Shown here in pieces: positions 1 through 12,401 of a DNA stretch of 64,000 nucleotides. The stretch spans positions 7,998,001-8,062,000 of the forward strand of contig JABWDB010000012.1 of NCBI GenBank assembly GCA_019614645.1. The letters run 5' to 3'. The notes below the pieces were generated by a model, which was not told where the DNA came from, did no database searches, and saw nothing but the letters and a program-made list of their open reading frames with translations. Each line of letters starts with the position of its first letter. Position 1 is the stretch's first letter. The DNA is from Stratiolaelaps scimitus (taxonomy: Eukaryota; Arthropoda; Arachnida; Mesostigmata; Laelapidae). The position numbers and the translations under genes were made by a program.

Positions 1-2380
1 CGTATATATGTATATATATATATATATATATATGTTGGAAAATATTATATATATTTTTCTTTTTCTGCTGATATTTTGAAAAACACGTTGCCGACAATAC
101 TAAATATGTACGCTCGAGGTTGGGACGATAGGGACTCGAGAGAATCGTAGGTACTCACGATCCAAATCACATACATAGAAATATAATAGTAGTATTCGTG
201 TTTTGGACCTCTCATCCGAGTTTTGGATATTGGCGGCTGAGTCATTCTTCGAAACAGACCCTTACTAATAAAGCTGGTCACCGATAATGATCGCTATGGT
301 ATTGGTGACTGTCATAGTCATGATCATAATACTAGCATTGTGACGAAACGTGTGCTCAAGCCATTTTTGCCCAGGGGGACTGGTCGATTTTTGCATCTAC
401 CAGGCGCTCTATCTTCTCTGCGACCGCATCCACATGGCGGAGAGATACTGCCTCACTGTAATGGAATAGAGTGCGGCGGCCTCGCCTCTCCTGGGCTCGG
501 GGGAAGCGGGACAAATCAAGGATTTCGAATCTCGAATCAATACGAAGATAGAACAACAGACTCGAGCAGGTAGACCCCTATTCGTGGAGACGGGTCGATT
601 CTGTTCGCTCGCTGCGCGAATCGATATTTTCTACAATGTACACCGATATAGCTGTACGTAATAGTTGTCCATGATGATTCATAGCGGGTGCCGGCTGCAG
701 CATCCCATATTTGATTTAAGAACGGACGCGTGCATTCGGCTTTTGTGGCACACCGCCAGCGTTACATCCCTGCGGATGGTTCCCCGTTGACGTCCGCTCA
801 GGTCCGTCCCGCTCAAGGGTTTCAGTTGCTCGTTGCTTTGGGCCCTCGCTGGGCATCGTCTCCCTAAGCCAGACGCGACCTGTGACAAAGGTCAACACCT
901 CAAGGTCGGCGAGTGCGCCAGCCACAGCTATATTGTAAGGTTGTCGCATGGCCTTCTCGGTTATCGTCTCTCTGTGTGTGTGTGGGTGGGCACGTATGTA
1001 TAAATATAGCTGTATCCGTGTTGTTTCGCTGCTATTTTAGCGCGGCGTTTCGCCACCCTAAATATTCGCCCACCAACATACGCTGACTGGATAACTGGCC
1101 CGACAAGGGCGACTGATATGTGAGCGAAACTCAAGCGGCGCCTCGATCCGAGAAGGAGAGAGAGAGAGAGAGACTGGTGCAGAGGCTGCTTATGAAACTC
1201 TGCGGACGGGTGTAAAGACGCGTCGGCAATTGGTGGATTCCTCCTCGGAAACGGCAACACCGCCGTCTTGAACAGCGTTGGTGGAGGCGGCTGACGTTTA
1301 ATCCGAGAGAGAGAGAGAGAGAAATAGCTAGAGTCTGTCGCGACAACCCCCGTCTATTGGCCTCCCCCAGGAAAGCAGGGGTTTAGGGCCCAATTCCGCT
1401 GAAGCTGCAGCCTACCCCACGGAACACCCGCACCCTCTCTTGTAACGGCCACCCGAGCCAAATACGCGTGGCCCTGTAGGGCAACAGTAGGACGGTCTGG
1501 GTCCGTGCTCCAGTGTGAGCACTGCCCCAGACGACAGTGGGTGTGGTCGCTGGCTGCACAGGTCTGTCGGCTCCGACGGTAGCTCCGGTGCGGGGGGGCT
1601 CAAGCGACCCAAACGAGAAGAGTGCTGAACACGCGTGCTTGTCACATGAGACTCTCGCCCTTACTGCACGCGACGGGGTCCGGTCAGAAGCAGCAGCAGT
1701 CGCCGCCTCCGCCGTCCCAATGACCATCACATATTGAATGAGCAGACCAGCGAGCGGTCGAATGTGCGGACCATTCTACCAGACGCATGATGGGTTTCAA
1801 CCCTAAGCCCGTCAAGTATATCGAATATATATATATATATATATATATATACGTGTATATATATATATATATATATAAATAGCGTATGCGTATCACAAGA
1901 AATGCGATAGCGACCTTTCGGAAACTTCCCCGTCGGCTAGAGTTGAATGAGGCAATGTTTACGAGGGGAATTGTAGATGTTATTATTAATTAAAACGAAT
2001 AACTATCATTAAGTCGTGTACACAACAAAGTCGAATGACTCATATATGTATAATAATTGTTTTTATTCGATTCGTAAAACAGAATTTCTCGTTATTGCTG
2101 GCGATTTTGAATCTCGGCACCATTTTTCCTCATTTTTTCTCTCTAGGTCTCCGTAACCGTCCGCAGGTTTTCAAGGGTCACATATGATCTTTAGCTTCTC
2201 GCGTTGACATGATATTTTTTCTGCCGATTTGCCTACTCGGTCCAAATCGAAATTGTCAAACTTGCCAACATCAGCCCACATGGTCTCACATGTGTTTATT
2301 CTTCATGTGGATGTTGGGTGGTAACGTTGTGTTATGTACATTGTGCTCTGTGTAATCCCACCTCATGAATGTCTAACTCC
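1..2380. other. non-coding upstream stretch
   Basis: No exon or RNA gene could be supported here. The first 35 bases are a (TA)n tract. Bases 1140-1165 and 1308-1322 are short GA tracts, and a longer (TA)n tract lies at 1825-1877. Open frames in the region are short and overlap on both strands, as expected of GC-balanced non-coding DNA. It is either intergenic DNA or an intron of a longer ankyrin transcript. Confidence 0.6.
1825..1877. repeat. (TA)n microsatellite
   Basis: Almost pure TA dinucleotide run with one short GTG interruption. It is the first of some twenty similar tracts spread through the non-coding parts of the window. Confidence 0.95.
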
Positions 2381-2445
2381 TTCAGCGCAGTCTCACGATA
2401 GGGAGGGATTCGATCCTCACGACCGAGAGCAGGCAGTAAGACTAA
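2380..2445 (+). mobile_element. tRNA-derived SINE-like fragment
   Basis: A GCGCAGT segment is followed about 15 bases later by GGATTCGATCC, which resembles an RNA polymerase III B box. The order and spacing match the better-preserved copy near 14095-14285 (GACGCAGT, then GGGTTCAATCCCC). Only the tRNA-like head is recognisable. This is seen from internal similarity, not from a known family. Confidence 0.35.
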
Positions 2446-3378
2446 TCTCGATTGAATTTCTGAACTGAACTACCACCATCTGAGGTTGATCCGACCTTCG
2501 AGGCTTTTTCGAGGTATGGCTCAGAGCTTGTGAACGGATCGAGAGGCGAACGTCCGCGAGGGGAGGCGCACATAGACCGTCACCGCTTGGGTCCCGTTCA
2601 GGAGGACGCGAAGAGGGCAGACACTGACAGCAGGAGCCTACGGGCCAAGGTTCCCGTTTGTAGCCAATTGATAGACACAAGCTTAAGCAGCAGCAGTGGC
2701 ATCAGCGGCCAGGTAGACAGTTGCTTGGTGCGTTAATGAACGCACTTAGTCGGCATACAAACAAAAAGGTTGTCATGACAACTATAATATTAACGATAGC
2801 AGCAGCAGCAGCCTAGTCTCGTTGTGGAGCTATCGGTGCTCCGGGACTGGGGCCAATCGGTTGGTCAGCTGGCTCACACTGACTATCTGGCTCGCTGTCC
2901 GTCGATCCTCGTTGGTTGGTTAGTTTGGCAGCAAAACGAGTCACCCTGGATGGAATGGATTTTCCCGAATCCCCGCCCCAAACTTCGTACGGCAGCAGTA
3001 GAGGAGCGGGCGGCGTTCTTGCCACCGCTCGCGTCGTGCACCCAAGTCATGGCTGCCGTCGCGGTTGTCGTCGACGTCCGCGGTCCGAAACGAGGGAGCT
3101 TCGCTCCCCGAGCAGCATGAATACCAACAAGTTGATTAGACTGAGGTAGACTGGAGGATCGGCCGCGGGCGGGCGGTCGAGAACTCCCACGAGCGATAAA
3201 TGAATGGCCCTAGTGGACGCGTCGGCAAAAGAGGATACCAAAGCTATCGGAGCGCAACGGTCGAGTCGCTGAACAATTACTCCTTGTATTGCATGACGAT
3301 TTAGTGGGGGGGACATATACACATAGATAGAGAGCGAGAGAGGATTCGAGACGTCTAGTGGCAGTGGTCACGGTAGAA
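2446..3378. other. non-coding stretch
   Basis: No exon, RNA gene or clear repeat is seen apart from a short CAG-rich run near 2800. Small open frames occur in both directions, with no family similarity. Confidence 0.5.
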
Positions 3379-3493
3379 ATGTCTGAAGGCGAAGCTGATT
3401 GGCTGTTGGCCGAGGCCGAGTCAGAGGCTATCAGAACAGCGACGGACAGGGGGACCTCGCCTCTCACGCCCCTCGAAGACGAGATGCACCGAA
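3379..3493 (+). CDS. candidate 5' coding exon (unrecognised)
   Basis: ATG at 3379 opens a 38-codon acidic reading frame beginning MSEGEADWLLAEAESEA. It ends at a good donor (GAA|GTGAGT), leaving phase 1. The composition looks more protein-like than the surrounding chance frames. Phase 1 cannot join the phase-0 acceptor of the first ankyrin-repeat exon at 10872, so it would need an intermediate exon or belong to another transcript. If the donor is not used, the frame closes about eight codons later. No family was recognised. Confidence 0.22.
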
Positions 3494-4164
3494 GTGAGTT
3501 GAGGTCCCCTGAGGTCTGAGACCACTAGACGCTGGAGCGGCAATGGAAACACCAAACGGAAGTGACCCCAGACAGACCTTGATCCAATCAAGCCGTAAGA
3601 TTGAGCAACGATTTAATGGGATAATAATTCGCAATCGAAACAGGCCATTGTAGCTAGGATCTGCAATTGCAGCTGGACGAGCATGAATATTGAGCATTAA
3701 AGGAAATACAGACGTTTCACGATTAAGTGTACATTTAGCATAAGAGCGTGGTCCACATCCTTAGTTCTATGTTTTTGCGGAAAGGTTTCGATTTTTGCTT
3801 AACGTCTCAGTAACTGCGGCGGGCGGTACCGCAGCTATCGCTCTAGAGAGTTAGGTTCACGGCGGCTTGACGGACGGACAATGACAATAGCTTATATATG
3901 GATATGTTCATCATTTAACACGACAATATCGATAAGTGCCGTTAATGAGTAAGTATATGATATGGTCGACGAAACAGATTTATGATTCTACCCAACATAG
4001 GCATACGATTATAGGCGGAGTGTCGTTATGATGATAATAATAATAATAATAATTGCAGGTGGACATGAAACCCTCATGCTTCGCCTAATCAATTTCAGCT
4101 TCATTCCCAAGAGGATTTAAAGGCAACAATCCAACCGAACATATGGGCTATTTTTGCAAAATAC

Positions 4165-4405
4165 GACAGGCAAGAAGTGATCAGCCAGGTGATACAAACC
4201 TGTCGAGCCCTTTGGTGGCTTGATGGTGCATTCGTGTGCGCCTCGCAATGGGAGGAGAGACACGTAGGTACACGGGCGCGATCCCCACCGTTGTACATTT
4301 GCATTTTCAAGGGGTCCGCCTTGCGAAGCAATGCTAAAAAGCCGTTGTACCGTGGACGTTAAATGTTGGCTGAGAGTCAGCCCGAAAACCGTTGGGTAAT
4401 ACAAG
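4165..4405 (+). mobile_element. SINE-like dispersed repeat, copy A
   Basis: This segment aligns by eye with 14095-14285. Shared blocks are GGTAC, GATCCCCACC, TTGTACATTTGCATT against TTGCACAATTGCATT, and CCTTGCGAAGC against TCTTGTGAAGC, followed by AAGCCGTT and CAGCCCG-like ends. Its B-box-like part has decayed (GGGCGCGATCCCC), so this copy looks older. It was probably a Pol III-transcribed retroposon. The ends are not defined, because target duplications could not be seen. Confidence 0.5.
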
Positions 4406-6575
4406 GCTAGGTTTAGAGTCCAGGACAGGTGGGAGGGGGTTGAATTTGTTTGATAGAATCGGGCTCCGTACGCCGTTAGGAAACCATGGTGGACATCGGA
4501 GCGTAAGCGGCTGTTTGTTGTTGGCCCGCGCTCCGTTGATGCCTACGGTCGGAGATGCGGCCGTCCCGGTTAGATACCCCCACCCCCCACCCCCCAGGGG
4601 TACATGGGGGGCGCAGATCGATAAATTACGTTCATCGTTGCTTCGTCGACTTTACCAGGCTAGGCAGCTACCGCAACGCAAATGACCGTCTGCCGTTCGC
4701 TTCGATCGGACCTCACTCTGCCGTCGAGTCCAACCGTTCCGCGTAGTGCTCTGCAGTCAGATCAACTGCTCTGCTGTATGAGATATCGATGATGCGGCGA
4801 CTCGCCGAGTCAGAGAGGCGGTCGAGATACGCGCGGGTGTTCGAGGCCGCGCGCAGCTCGGACCCCTTGGATGGATGTGTGCTGTTCGTCTTTGTATCGC
4901 ATTTAGCAGTCTGGCACCATTGAGTGTCACAAATCGAACTCATTCAGCGACTCGGTTTTCTCGGCGTTCGTTACCCGTCTCGGCGTCGTTCGGTTGCCCG
5001 AACCCAAAACTCGGAACTGACTGGAGCGCCGCGTGAGGACAACCGGCCAACAGGCCTCTGATAGTTGGCAGTTTGCGGTAAGACCAGCTTCTGCCTTGTT
5101 TCGGGTGCGACCGCGTTCGTCAGCCCATGCATCGCACATGCGAGGCGATTCTCCTGTTCGAACGACTAATAGGACGTTGATACCATGCAGTTGAACAAGC
5201 GAGCTAGCGTTTCTACACGTACACAGATCGATTTGACACAAGACGCCGACAGAGATCGCTTGTTGTGCGTGTGTGTGCGTGTATACGTATATTACGTGTG
5301 GGCTGACTGCAGATGCGAACGTGTCGTTTCGCCTTGCCGTTCGCGACTTCAGCTTAGCATATTGTCCGACTCGTAGAGATTCCCGTGGAGGGTTTAGGTG
5401 GGTGCTACTGTTGCGGCGCTTTATGGATTGTCACATGTACATCCTTTGGATTCGCGTGGAGCAGTCCGCTCTACGCGCCAGATACGAAGTCGGGGAGGCC
5501 TGCAGGGCTCGTGGTGGAAGGTGGACGCTGTGTGGTGTACCCGAATCCTAATGAGAACAAGCAGCTCTGAAGCTCTCTTAGCCGATGAATGGACGATGAA
5601 CGTCAGCCCACAGGTATCCCATATCGTCCGTATGCAGCGTGCTTAGGAAGCCCCTCCGATTTTTCTTTGCCGACACACGGCAAAGCTGATGATCTGCCCA
5701 CTAAAAGCTACCTGAACGACCTCACGCGGCGGAGCATCGCGCTTGCAGGTCCCCGTAGCTCCGAGCCGCTCCGAGTCGCTCGCGAGTCCAGGGCATCTTA
5801 GTATCACGCCGCCACCGTCGCCGCCGCCGCCCACGCCATCGAAGCAACCGCACGACATTTCCGCGAAGTAGCTAGTTGACGCGTCTATCGACGCATACCA
5901 CGTCCGATACACAAGGGCGTCAGGCGCAAACGTGCCGCGGCCTCCGTTCCCTCCGTTGCGACTAGCGTCAGCTCCGCGGCCACCACAACTAATATACTAG
6001 TAGCATCACTGCAGTGGCACTGTATAAGCCGTGATACCTACGCCTCTATCGGGCCGACATCAGCACGCACGCAGGCTGACAAACGCTGCTAGCTAGCTAG
6101 CCGTGGCTATGGGTGCTCCGCAGGGCCACACAGCGCAAGTTGCCGACGAATGGATCTGCCGTAGCCAGTGGCGGTAGCGAGAGACCGGAGAGAGACAGAG
6201 AGAGAGTGAGAGATCTGTGTCGATTGGTAGACTGTCGCTTGTTGTCTGTCGCCGCGTCGTGCGCCACGAGTGCTTGTGGCATTTAGCAGAAGCAGCAGCA
6301 GCAGCAGCAATACCAACGGCAGCTGCAGCAGTACGAGCATCGGCGTCGGTTAGTAGCTATTTGTCAGCTATGGTGGAGAGCAGATCCGCCGTACGCCACC
6401 ACTAGTTGACGGCGGCGGCGGCGGCGGTGGCGTTGGCTGCCGTGGTGGCGGCTGCTGTTGCTCGCCCGCTGCCGTAGTCCGGCTACGGGCCCACTACAGC
6501 GGACGTCACCGCAAACAGAGAGAGATTGGCGGGCATTCAGGCAGACAAACGGACGGATCGGACAGATGATAGATG

Positions 6576-6576
<1 letters not shown>

Positions 6577-6619
<43 letters not shown>
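6577..6619. repeat. (TA)n microsatellite
   Basis: Pure TA run of about 43 bases. Translated chance frames across it give Ile-Tyr repeats, which should not be read as protein. Confidence 0.95.
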
Positions 6620-6622
<3 letters not shown>

Positions 6623-8710
6623 GATAGACAAGAGCACGAGCTGGCAGCGGCCGCTCCCGTTGCCGATCTGACGGCTGAACCACGCAACGATCTGAGGCAG
6701 CAGTTGACTCGCTTGAGCTACGGTGTTGTTGTTTGTGGCGGCGACGGCGGCAGCCCAGCGTTTTGTTGCTGCTGGCGGTGTGTGTGTACCTTCGACTCGA
6801 CTCGATTCGATGCTGTGCTGCTCTATTGGATATAACGATGTATAGCGTGAATATGATACTGTGGAGGCTGCACGACTGAGTAGTCGTGACGAGTGGACTG
6901 CTGGGCCCGGGCCGAAGCCGGGCCCCTACTGTTTAGATACTCGGCGGCGTACAGCCACCAAGGGGAGGCGCCGCTTGCAGAAGCTTGTTGCCCCTCTGAG
7001 GCACGAACGAACATTGGTCCAATCAGCTATCAGTGCGAGATGTCAGTGGCTCCCACGATTCGCTTGCTGTTGCGCCGGACGCTCTCGATGCCGACGACCG
7101 GATGAATGGTCGGCGTCCGAAACCAGTTGGAGACAAGACACTTCCCCCGCGCCTTTACGGCTTGTCGATGCTTCCGGTTAAGCTCCTCGAAGCGTCGTTT
7201 AAGATTCGTCGTATCCTATTGCACACAAAAGCTCACGTGCGGATGAAATCCGAACGCGATCTGCGGCGGTTCTCTGAACGCGGCGGATGTAGAGCTACGC
7301 TTGGGTGACATAAAGATGTTGCCTGTCATTTGCAGTAAAATGTACCTCATATCGACGTGTCTGCCAACCGAGATAATCACGTCCGGCGTTCGCGACCAGG
7401 CTCCCCCATGTTTTCCACGGAGTGTCTCGCCAGAATCACTAATAGGTGTGATGTGTGTGTGTGTGTGTGTATATTCGACATGTGACATACCCGATATCCG
7501 TAGAGTGACTCTGTGGGTCAGACATCAACGACTGTGAGACAAGACGCATGCGCCAACTGTCGATGAATGCGTACGCTTGTGGGTAGGTCTCTTGTTGCTG
7601 CTGATTACAGCGACAGGCCTGCCGCCGAGTCCGGCTGAACTGACAAATACGAACCTCACCGCCGCCAATATGATCAGCCGTTGCTGTTTCGGTATGATGA
7701 TTGTTATTGCCCTCGCTACAACTGGCTGCTAAGCGTAGCGTCTTGCCTCCCAAGTACCGCTCCGTCGTGGCGTTCCAGTATAGCCATCGTCTTTCGATAG
7801 GAGCCGCCGTCCTCACGTTCGCTCTGCTAACCCGTTTGTTGGTGCGGGGTTGCAACAAACAAGAACACGGCCTTGTGGGCGCTTCGCCACCTGGCACTAG
7901 GAAGTCGAGCGAGGCTGCTCCGAGGCAGGGCAGCCCACAGGGTCTGGCGTAGCGGTTATTTTGAGTAGTTACGCTCCGAAGGCTGAGCTGCCGGCTGGCT
8001 GGCTGGCCGCTCGCAATGCTACCGAGAGCGAATTATAATAGCGGCATGAAGACCCGCCATAGCTAGAACCACTGGCAGGCGACCGTCGGCCGTTACCGCT
8101 GACGAGTTGCACAGCCATTTTCGGAGCAGCAGCAGCTGCTCCGACAACCATTTCTCAGGTGTGTGAGGAAGGCACTGAGAGCGAGTTGGGGCGTGGTACC
8201 CAACCGCCGGACGGAGATCGTACCACGGCGTTGCCTTCGGTGTTAACGGTAGGATAGACTGCGCGTGTCTCTGAGCAGGCGGCGAGGTGTGTGAACGCGG
8301 GACCCCATCTATTCGACTTCGTGCAATAGCTCAGTCAGGTTGGCGACTCGAAGCTGACCGAAGCCGCAGAGGCGGAGGAACCATTCTCAAACGAGGAGAG
8401 CCTCCTAGGGCGGTGACTAGTGATGTAACTCGCTCACTCTCCTGTGCAACACGGACAATCATGGGAGCGATTCGAGACGGTTGTGCCCCCACCTAAATCA
8501 ATCTCGAGACACTCGCGCTCAAACCGAGCGATCCCATGGTCTGATAGGATGCTGGTGAATTGTAAACGATCACCAGCCACTCTGCTGTTGTCAGTGGTGT
8601 GATGAAAAGTATTAATTACAAGGAGGAGACGGCGAGAACAGATTGTGTGAGAGTGACTGTCATCTTCGGTGCAGAGCGCGCAACATCCAACGGAATATAT
8701 TAATTATATT

Positions 8711-8711
<1 letters not shown>

Positions 8712-8744
<33 letters not shown>
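8712..8744. repeat. (TA)n microsatellite
   Basis: Pure TA run of about 33 bases, upstream of the candidate first exon. Confidence 0.95.
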
Positions 8745-8747
<3 letters not shown>

Positions 8748-9071
8748 GGCTATAATATATTGGACACATTGTGTGTAAATGGTTGATAATGATGAGCTGC
8801 TAGAAAAGAAAAAGAGAACGAATCATTGATCAAGATCACGACCGGGATAATACCGTGGTAAATGATCCAGAGTGACTGACCTCAGTGAGTCGCGCAGAAT
8901 CGTCGTCGCGTAGACCTCTCTCGTCTGACGGTCGAGCGCGTGAGAGACGCCGGACCAGCGAAGCGTTGTAGCGGCAGAGGCTCTCCAGCCTGCCCGCGTC
9001 CTGGGTCGTTCAAGCGGCCGTCTCCCCGGAGTTCAACACGCGAGTTTGAGCCGGCAGAGGAGCCAGCCGTC

Positions 9072-9116
9072 ATGGACTACAGCTTTTTGTTCGCGCAGCC
9101 GCCTGTCTCGCCTCGA
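9072..9116 (+). CDS. Ank2: candidate first coding exon of ankyrin
   Basis: ATG at 9072 starts 15 codons (MDYSFLFAQPPVSPR) that end at CGA|GTACGT, a usable donor, in phase 0. The next ankyrin exon begins at 10872 after a strong pyrimidine-rich acceptor and is also entered in phase 0, so the junction reads [15 protein letters not shown] without a shift. That acceptor shows some upstream exon must join there, and this is the only candidate found with the right phase. The sequence just upstream (about 8880-9071) is GC-rich, as a 5' UTR would be, with an initiator-like TCAGTGA at 8882-8888. Ankyrin N-termini are variable and isoform-specific, so homology cannot confirm it. The 1,755-base intron would be 9117-10871. 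Confidence 0.45.
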
Positions 9117-10871
9117 GTACGTGCGATCCTCGTAAGAAGCTACGCCCCCACCGTAGGGATTGAGTTGCGCCGCCGGCCGGTGATCCACGCCACCGGGATA
9201 CCGGTGGCGCCGTGCACAAACAGCTAGCTAGCCACACGTTCTTCAGAGATCGACCTCACAACGGGGGACCGGCCGGTACCGCAAAGCAGGCTCGTGTCTG
9301 CTACGTGGCTCTGGCCAGAGCAACACAATACAATAACATTCAAACTGACCGTTCGATACACACACCCACCAGGCCTTAAGGCCTTATTCATGCCTGTATC
9401 TCGCTCTCTCTCTCTCTCTCTCACGTTCTCCGACCTCTGTTTCTCTGTCTCTCTCTATTTTTTACACGTGAACTGACGCTTCATGGCGAACGGGACCCGT
9501 AGGCTAGCACTCTGTACGTTGCACTCACTAACTGGCCTATGCAGCAACTGTATGCTAACGCTTTTGCAAAAGCACCGGCGGGTTAGGTTCCGTCACAGGA
9601 CGTGCACTCTGCGACACTGATCGGAGCGGGGTATAGACAGCGGCTTGCCGCGGCTAGCCGCTGTGGGGTCGAGGCCGCTTCGCGCACTATCATCACGGGC
9701 GATACTGGCGACAATGTGGAGCCGCCCATCGAACAGGGGGGAACGAGGCGTCAGTGGGGGGTGTTCTGTGGGGTGCGTTGTGGTGGCGCTGATGACGCGC
9801 CGCACTTGCTTGTTTTCGTTCGAGCATCTGCCTCATTGTGGACCCAGAAGCAGCAGGAGCAGTGGCGGCGGCAGATGTAGCAGAATTGTTTGTCGCTCAA
9901 CGCACTTGCCACCACCGGCGTGGATAGGATAGCTCGCCGACCCCCGCCAGTGTTCCGGCTAAGAATAACCTCACGCCGCAGAAACGAATCCCCTGGGGGG
10001 CATCTCTGCCTACCCCCTCCCTACTCGGCTTCATCCTGCTGCCTCGAGTAGGCTCAGTGCCCGATGTGCTGGCTGGGCGGGACGCACCTTGAGATGCAGC
10101 GCCAGCTCGCACCTCTCCTCGCTGTGCTCCCTGTATCGGTGTGAGGACCACCCGGGCCTGAGCGGCAACAATCGGGGCCCTCTTGTCAAGTCGCTGCATA
10201 CGCTGCCTTACGGTGTCGTACCGTTCAATTCCGACGCAGTTGGCCACCGCAGCAGGCAGCCAATACGGCGGCCTCGGGCACCGTCGACTGTGTCCAAAGC
10301 GTTTGTTCGGATACCTTTGACGGCTGAGTATTTTACGCGTTCTATAAAATCACGTAGTTAACCCGCAGGCGTCAACCCCGCGGACGGCGGCCGCAATGTG
10401 TGACGGACGATGTTGGAGTCCGGCGAAAAAGGTTACACGCTTTTTGCCTCCTGATGAGTGCACAGGATACACTAATATCGAAGTACGAATGCGGCTGGTG
10501 AATGCGACTCTGCAGCAAAAAAAAACACTGCAGGGACGAGCCCCGGCGGATCAGTCATCACTGATCGTCGATGTATTCGCTTTGTGAAATGAGAGCGGTC
10601 CCGTTTACCTCGTGTTCTATGCTTCTCTCCCTCTTCAAATGTAACCCCTTTTTGAGACCGTCGCGATTCGACGATGGGCGTAAACCTCGTCGACCGTGAA
10701 CGCTTCACATGAAACTTTACTGCGTATGTGCACAAAGTGATATATGATCAGTAGGACCAATGGCACAATCTGTAATCGCTAACGTAAGCTATGTTTGTTT
10801 TGTGTCTTTGTTCGATTGTGGTGGTACGTTCTTCCTCTGCGTCCTCTTCCGCGTTCGTCCCCCGCTGACAG
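9117..10871 (+). other. Ank2: putative intron 1
   Basis: Begins GTACGT and ends with a long pyrimidine tract and GACAG. It contains a (TC)n run at 9403-9424. No other exon is recognised. Confidence 0.45.
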
Positions 10872-11487
10872 ATGGACAACAGCGCAAGCTTCTTGCGCGC
10901 CGCTCGGGCCGGCAACCTCGAGAAGGTATTGGAGTACCTCAAGGGCAGCATCGACATCAACACGAGCAATGCGAACGGTCTCAACGCACTACACCTGGCC
11001 TCGAAGGAGGGCCATGTGCCCGTCGTCAAGGAGCTTCTTCACCGCGGCGCCGAGGTGAACGCGGCCACAAAGAAGGGCAATACGGCTTTGCATATAGCGT
11101 CGTTGGCTGGCCAGACGGACGTCGTGCGTTTGCTGGTGGACAAGGGCGCCAACGTGAACTCGCAGTCGCAGAACGGCTTCACACCGCTGTACATGGCGGC
11201 CCAAGAGAACCATGACGACGTTGTCCGCTTGCTACTAGCCAACAACGCTAGCCAAAGCCTCGCCACCGAGGACGGCTTCACGCCACTAGCCGTCGCACTC
11301 CAGCAGGGCCACGAGAAGGTCGTCGCCGTACTTCTCGAAAACGATGCCAAGGGCAAGGTGCGCCTGCCCGCGCTTCACATCGCCGCGAAGAAGGACGACA
11401 CAAAGGCCGCAGCTCTACTTCTGCAGACCCGTGAGCACAATCCAGACGTCACTTCGAAATCGGGCTTTACACCACTCCACATCGCAG
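10872..11487 (+). CDS. Ank2: ankyrin exon: ANK repeats 1-6 and start of 7
   Basis: Starts after a CCCCCGCTGACAG acceptor and ends at GCAG|GTATGA in phase 1 (616 bases). The protein begins [19 protein letters not shown], the conserved capping start of the ankyrin repeat solenoid. It continues through repeats with the usual G-TPLH-AA-GH--V--LL consensus, including the variant repeats 5 ([18 protein letters not shown]) and 6 ([20 protein letters not shown]) typical of canonical ankyrins. Its first codon is ATG, so translation could also start here if the upstream exon is non-coding. The ANK solenoid binds the cytoplasmic parts of channels and adhesion proteins such as L1-family CAMs (family knowledge). 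Identity as a canonical ankyrin is certain. The Ank2 class rests on overall similarity to insect Ank2. Confidence 0.96.
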
Positions 11488-11766
11488 GTATGAAGTGTCA
11501 AGACGAAGTATACTAGAGCACACGCGAGCCCTATATATATACATATATATATAATTGTGTTTTAAAAATGAACATCTGATGTATATCTATATATATATAA
11601 ATAAGTAACTATAATAAGAACTATATATATATATATATATATAAATATATGGGCAAGTCTAATTTTGTTGCTTCCTATGAGTATTTTCCCTCTCGCCGTT
11701 GAGTCGATATGCGGCGAATGCCCCCGTGTCGTTCTAACGAGCCATTGTGTTGTCGATCCATTGTAG
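11488..11766 (+). other. Ank2: intron between ANK exons
   Basis: 279 bases with GT/AG ends. Mostly AT-rich, with a (TA)n tract at 11622-11650. Confidence 0.9.
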
Positions 11767-11936
11767 CCCACTATGGGAACGCCAACATCGCGGCGTTGCT
11801 CCTCGAAAAGGGAGCCGACGTGAATTTCCCAGCGAAGCATCAAATCACCCCTCTGCACGTTGCTGCCAAGTGGGGTAAAGCCAACATGGTCAAGCTCTTG
11901 CTCGAAAAAGGAGCCAAGCTTGATGCGTCAACCAGG
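11767..11936 (+). CDS. Ank2: ankyrin exon: rest of ANK 7 and ANK 8
   Basis: Joins the previous exon in phase 1 (G|CC = Ala), giving [19 protein letters not shown] across the junction. It ends at AGG|GTGAGT in phase 0 (170 bases). It encodes the second half of repeat 7 and repeat 8, [20 protein letters not shown]. The two helices of repeat 7 are split by the intron. Both junctions agree exactly with the reading frame of neighbouring repeats. Confidence 0.95.
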
Positions 11937-12401
11937 GTGAGTATTTCGACGGCGTGACACGCGACGGAGGCGATACGATCCGAAATCAATAGGCACCTGA
12001 ATACGTATTGCACAGGGAACGTCTAGAAATCGTTCGAGCGACCAATAACGTGACACAAACTGTATCGATGATGGTCGGTATAATGATGTTCAGCAAAATA
12101 TTCTACATTAGACTATTTCTAGTGGTCGACAAAGGAAACGAACGTCCTAATGGGTGCCCCTTACTCGTCGTGTTTTTCCCGAGACGTTCTCGTTTCGGGG
12201 TGCTTAAAATCGATCATCATCCAATCTCATATATGTACATAATAGATATATCTCTCCAGAGATAGAACACACACACACACACCGAGATAACCTGTTCCCC
12301 CTGCCTATCCTTACCTTCAACGCTTTCGAAGGCCCGTTGTCGTCGTTGTTGTATGCCGACCTAATTTATGCCCTCGGATTATCATCTGCCTCTATTTCCA
12401 G
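11937..12401 (+). other. Ank2: intron between ANK exons
   Basis: 465 bases, GTGAGT start and TTTCCAG end. It holds a short CA run at 12270-12281 and nothing else of note. Confidence 0.9.

Larger units (their letters stand above)
4406..9071. other. GC-rich non-coding stretch upstream of the candidate first exon
   Basis: No supported gene. It contains a CAG/GCA trinucleotide run (6290-6312), GCGGCG runs near 6410-6430, (TA)n at 6577-6619 and 8712-8744, and a (GT)n tract at 7448-7471. The many overlapping open frames on both strands match no family. Elevated GC and CpG between about 4,700 and 8,500 would fit promoter or 5' UTR DNA of the ankyrin gene, but no exon boundary is convincing. Confidence 0.45.
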
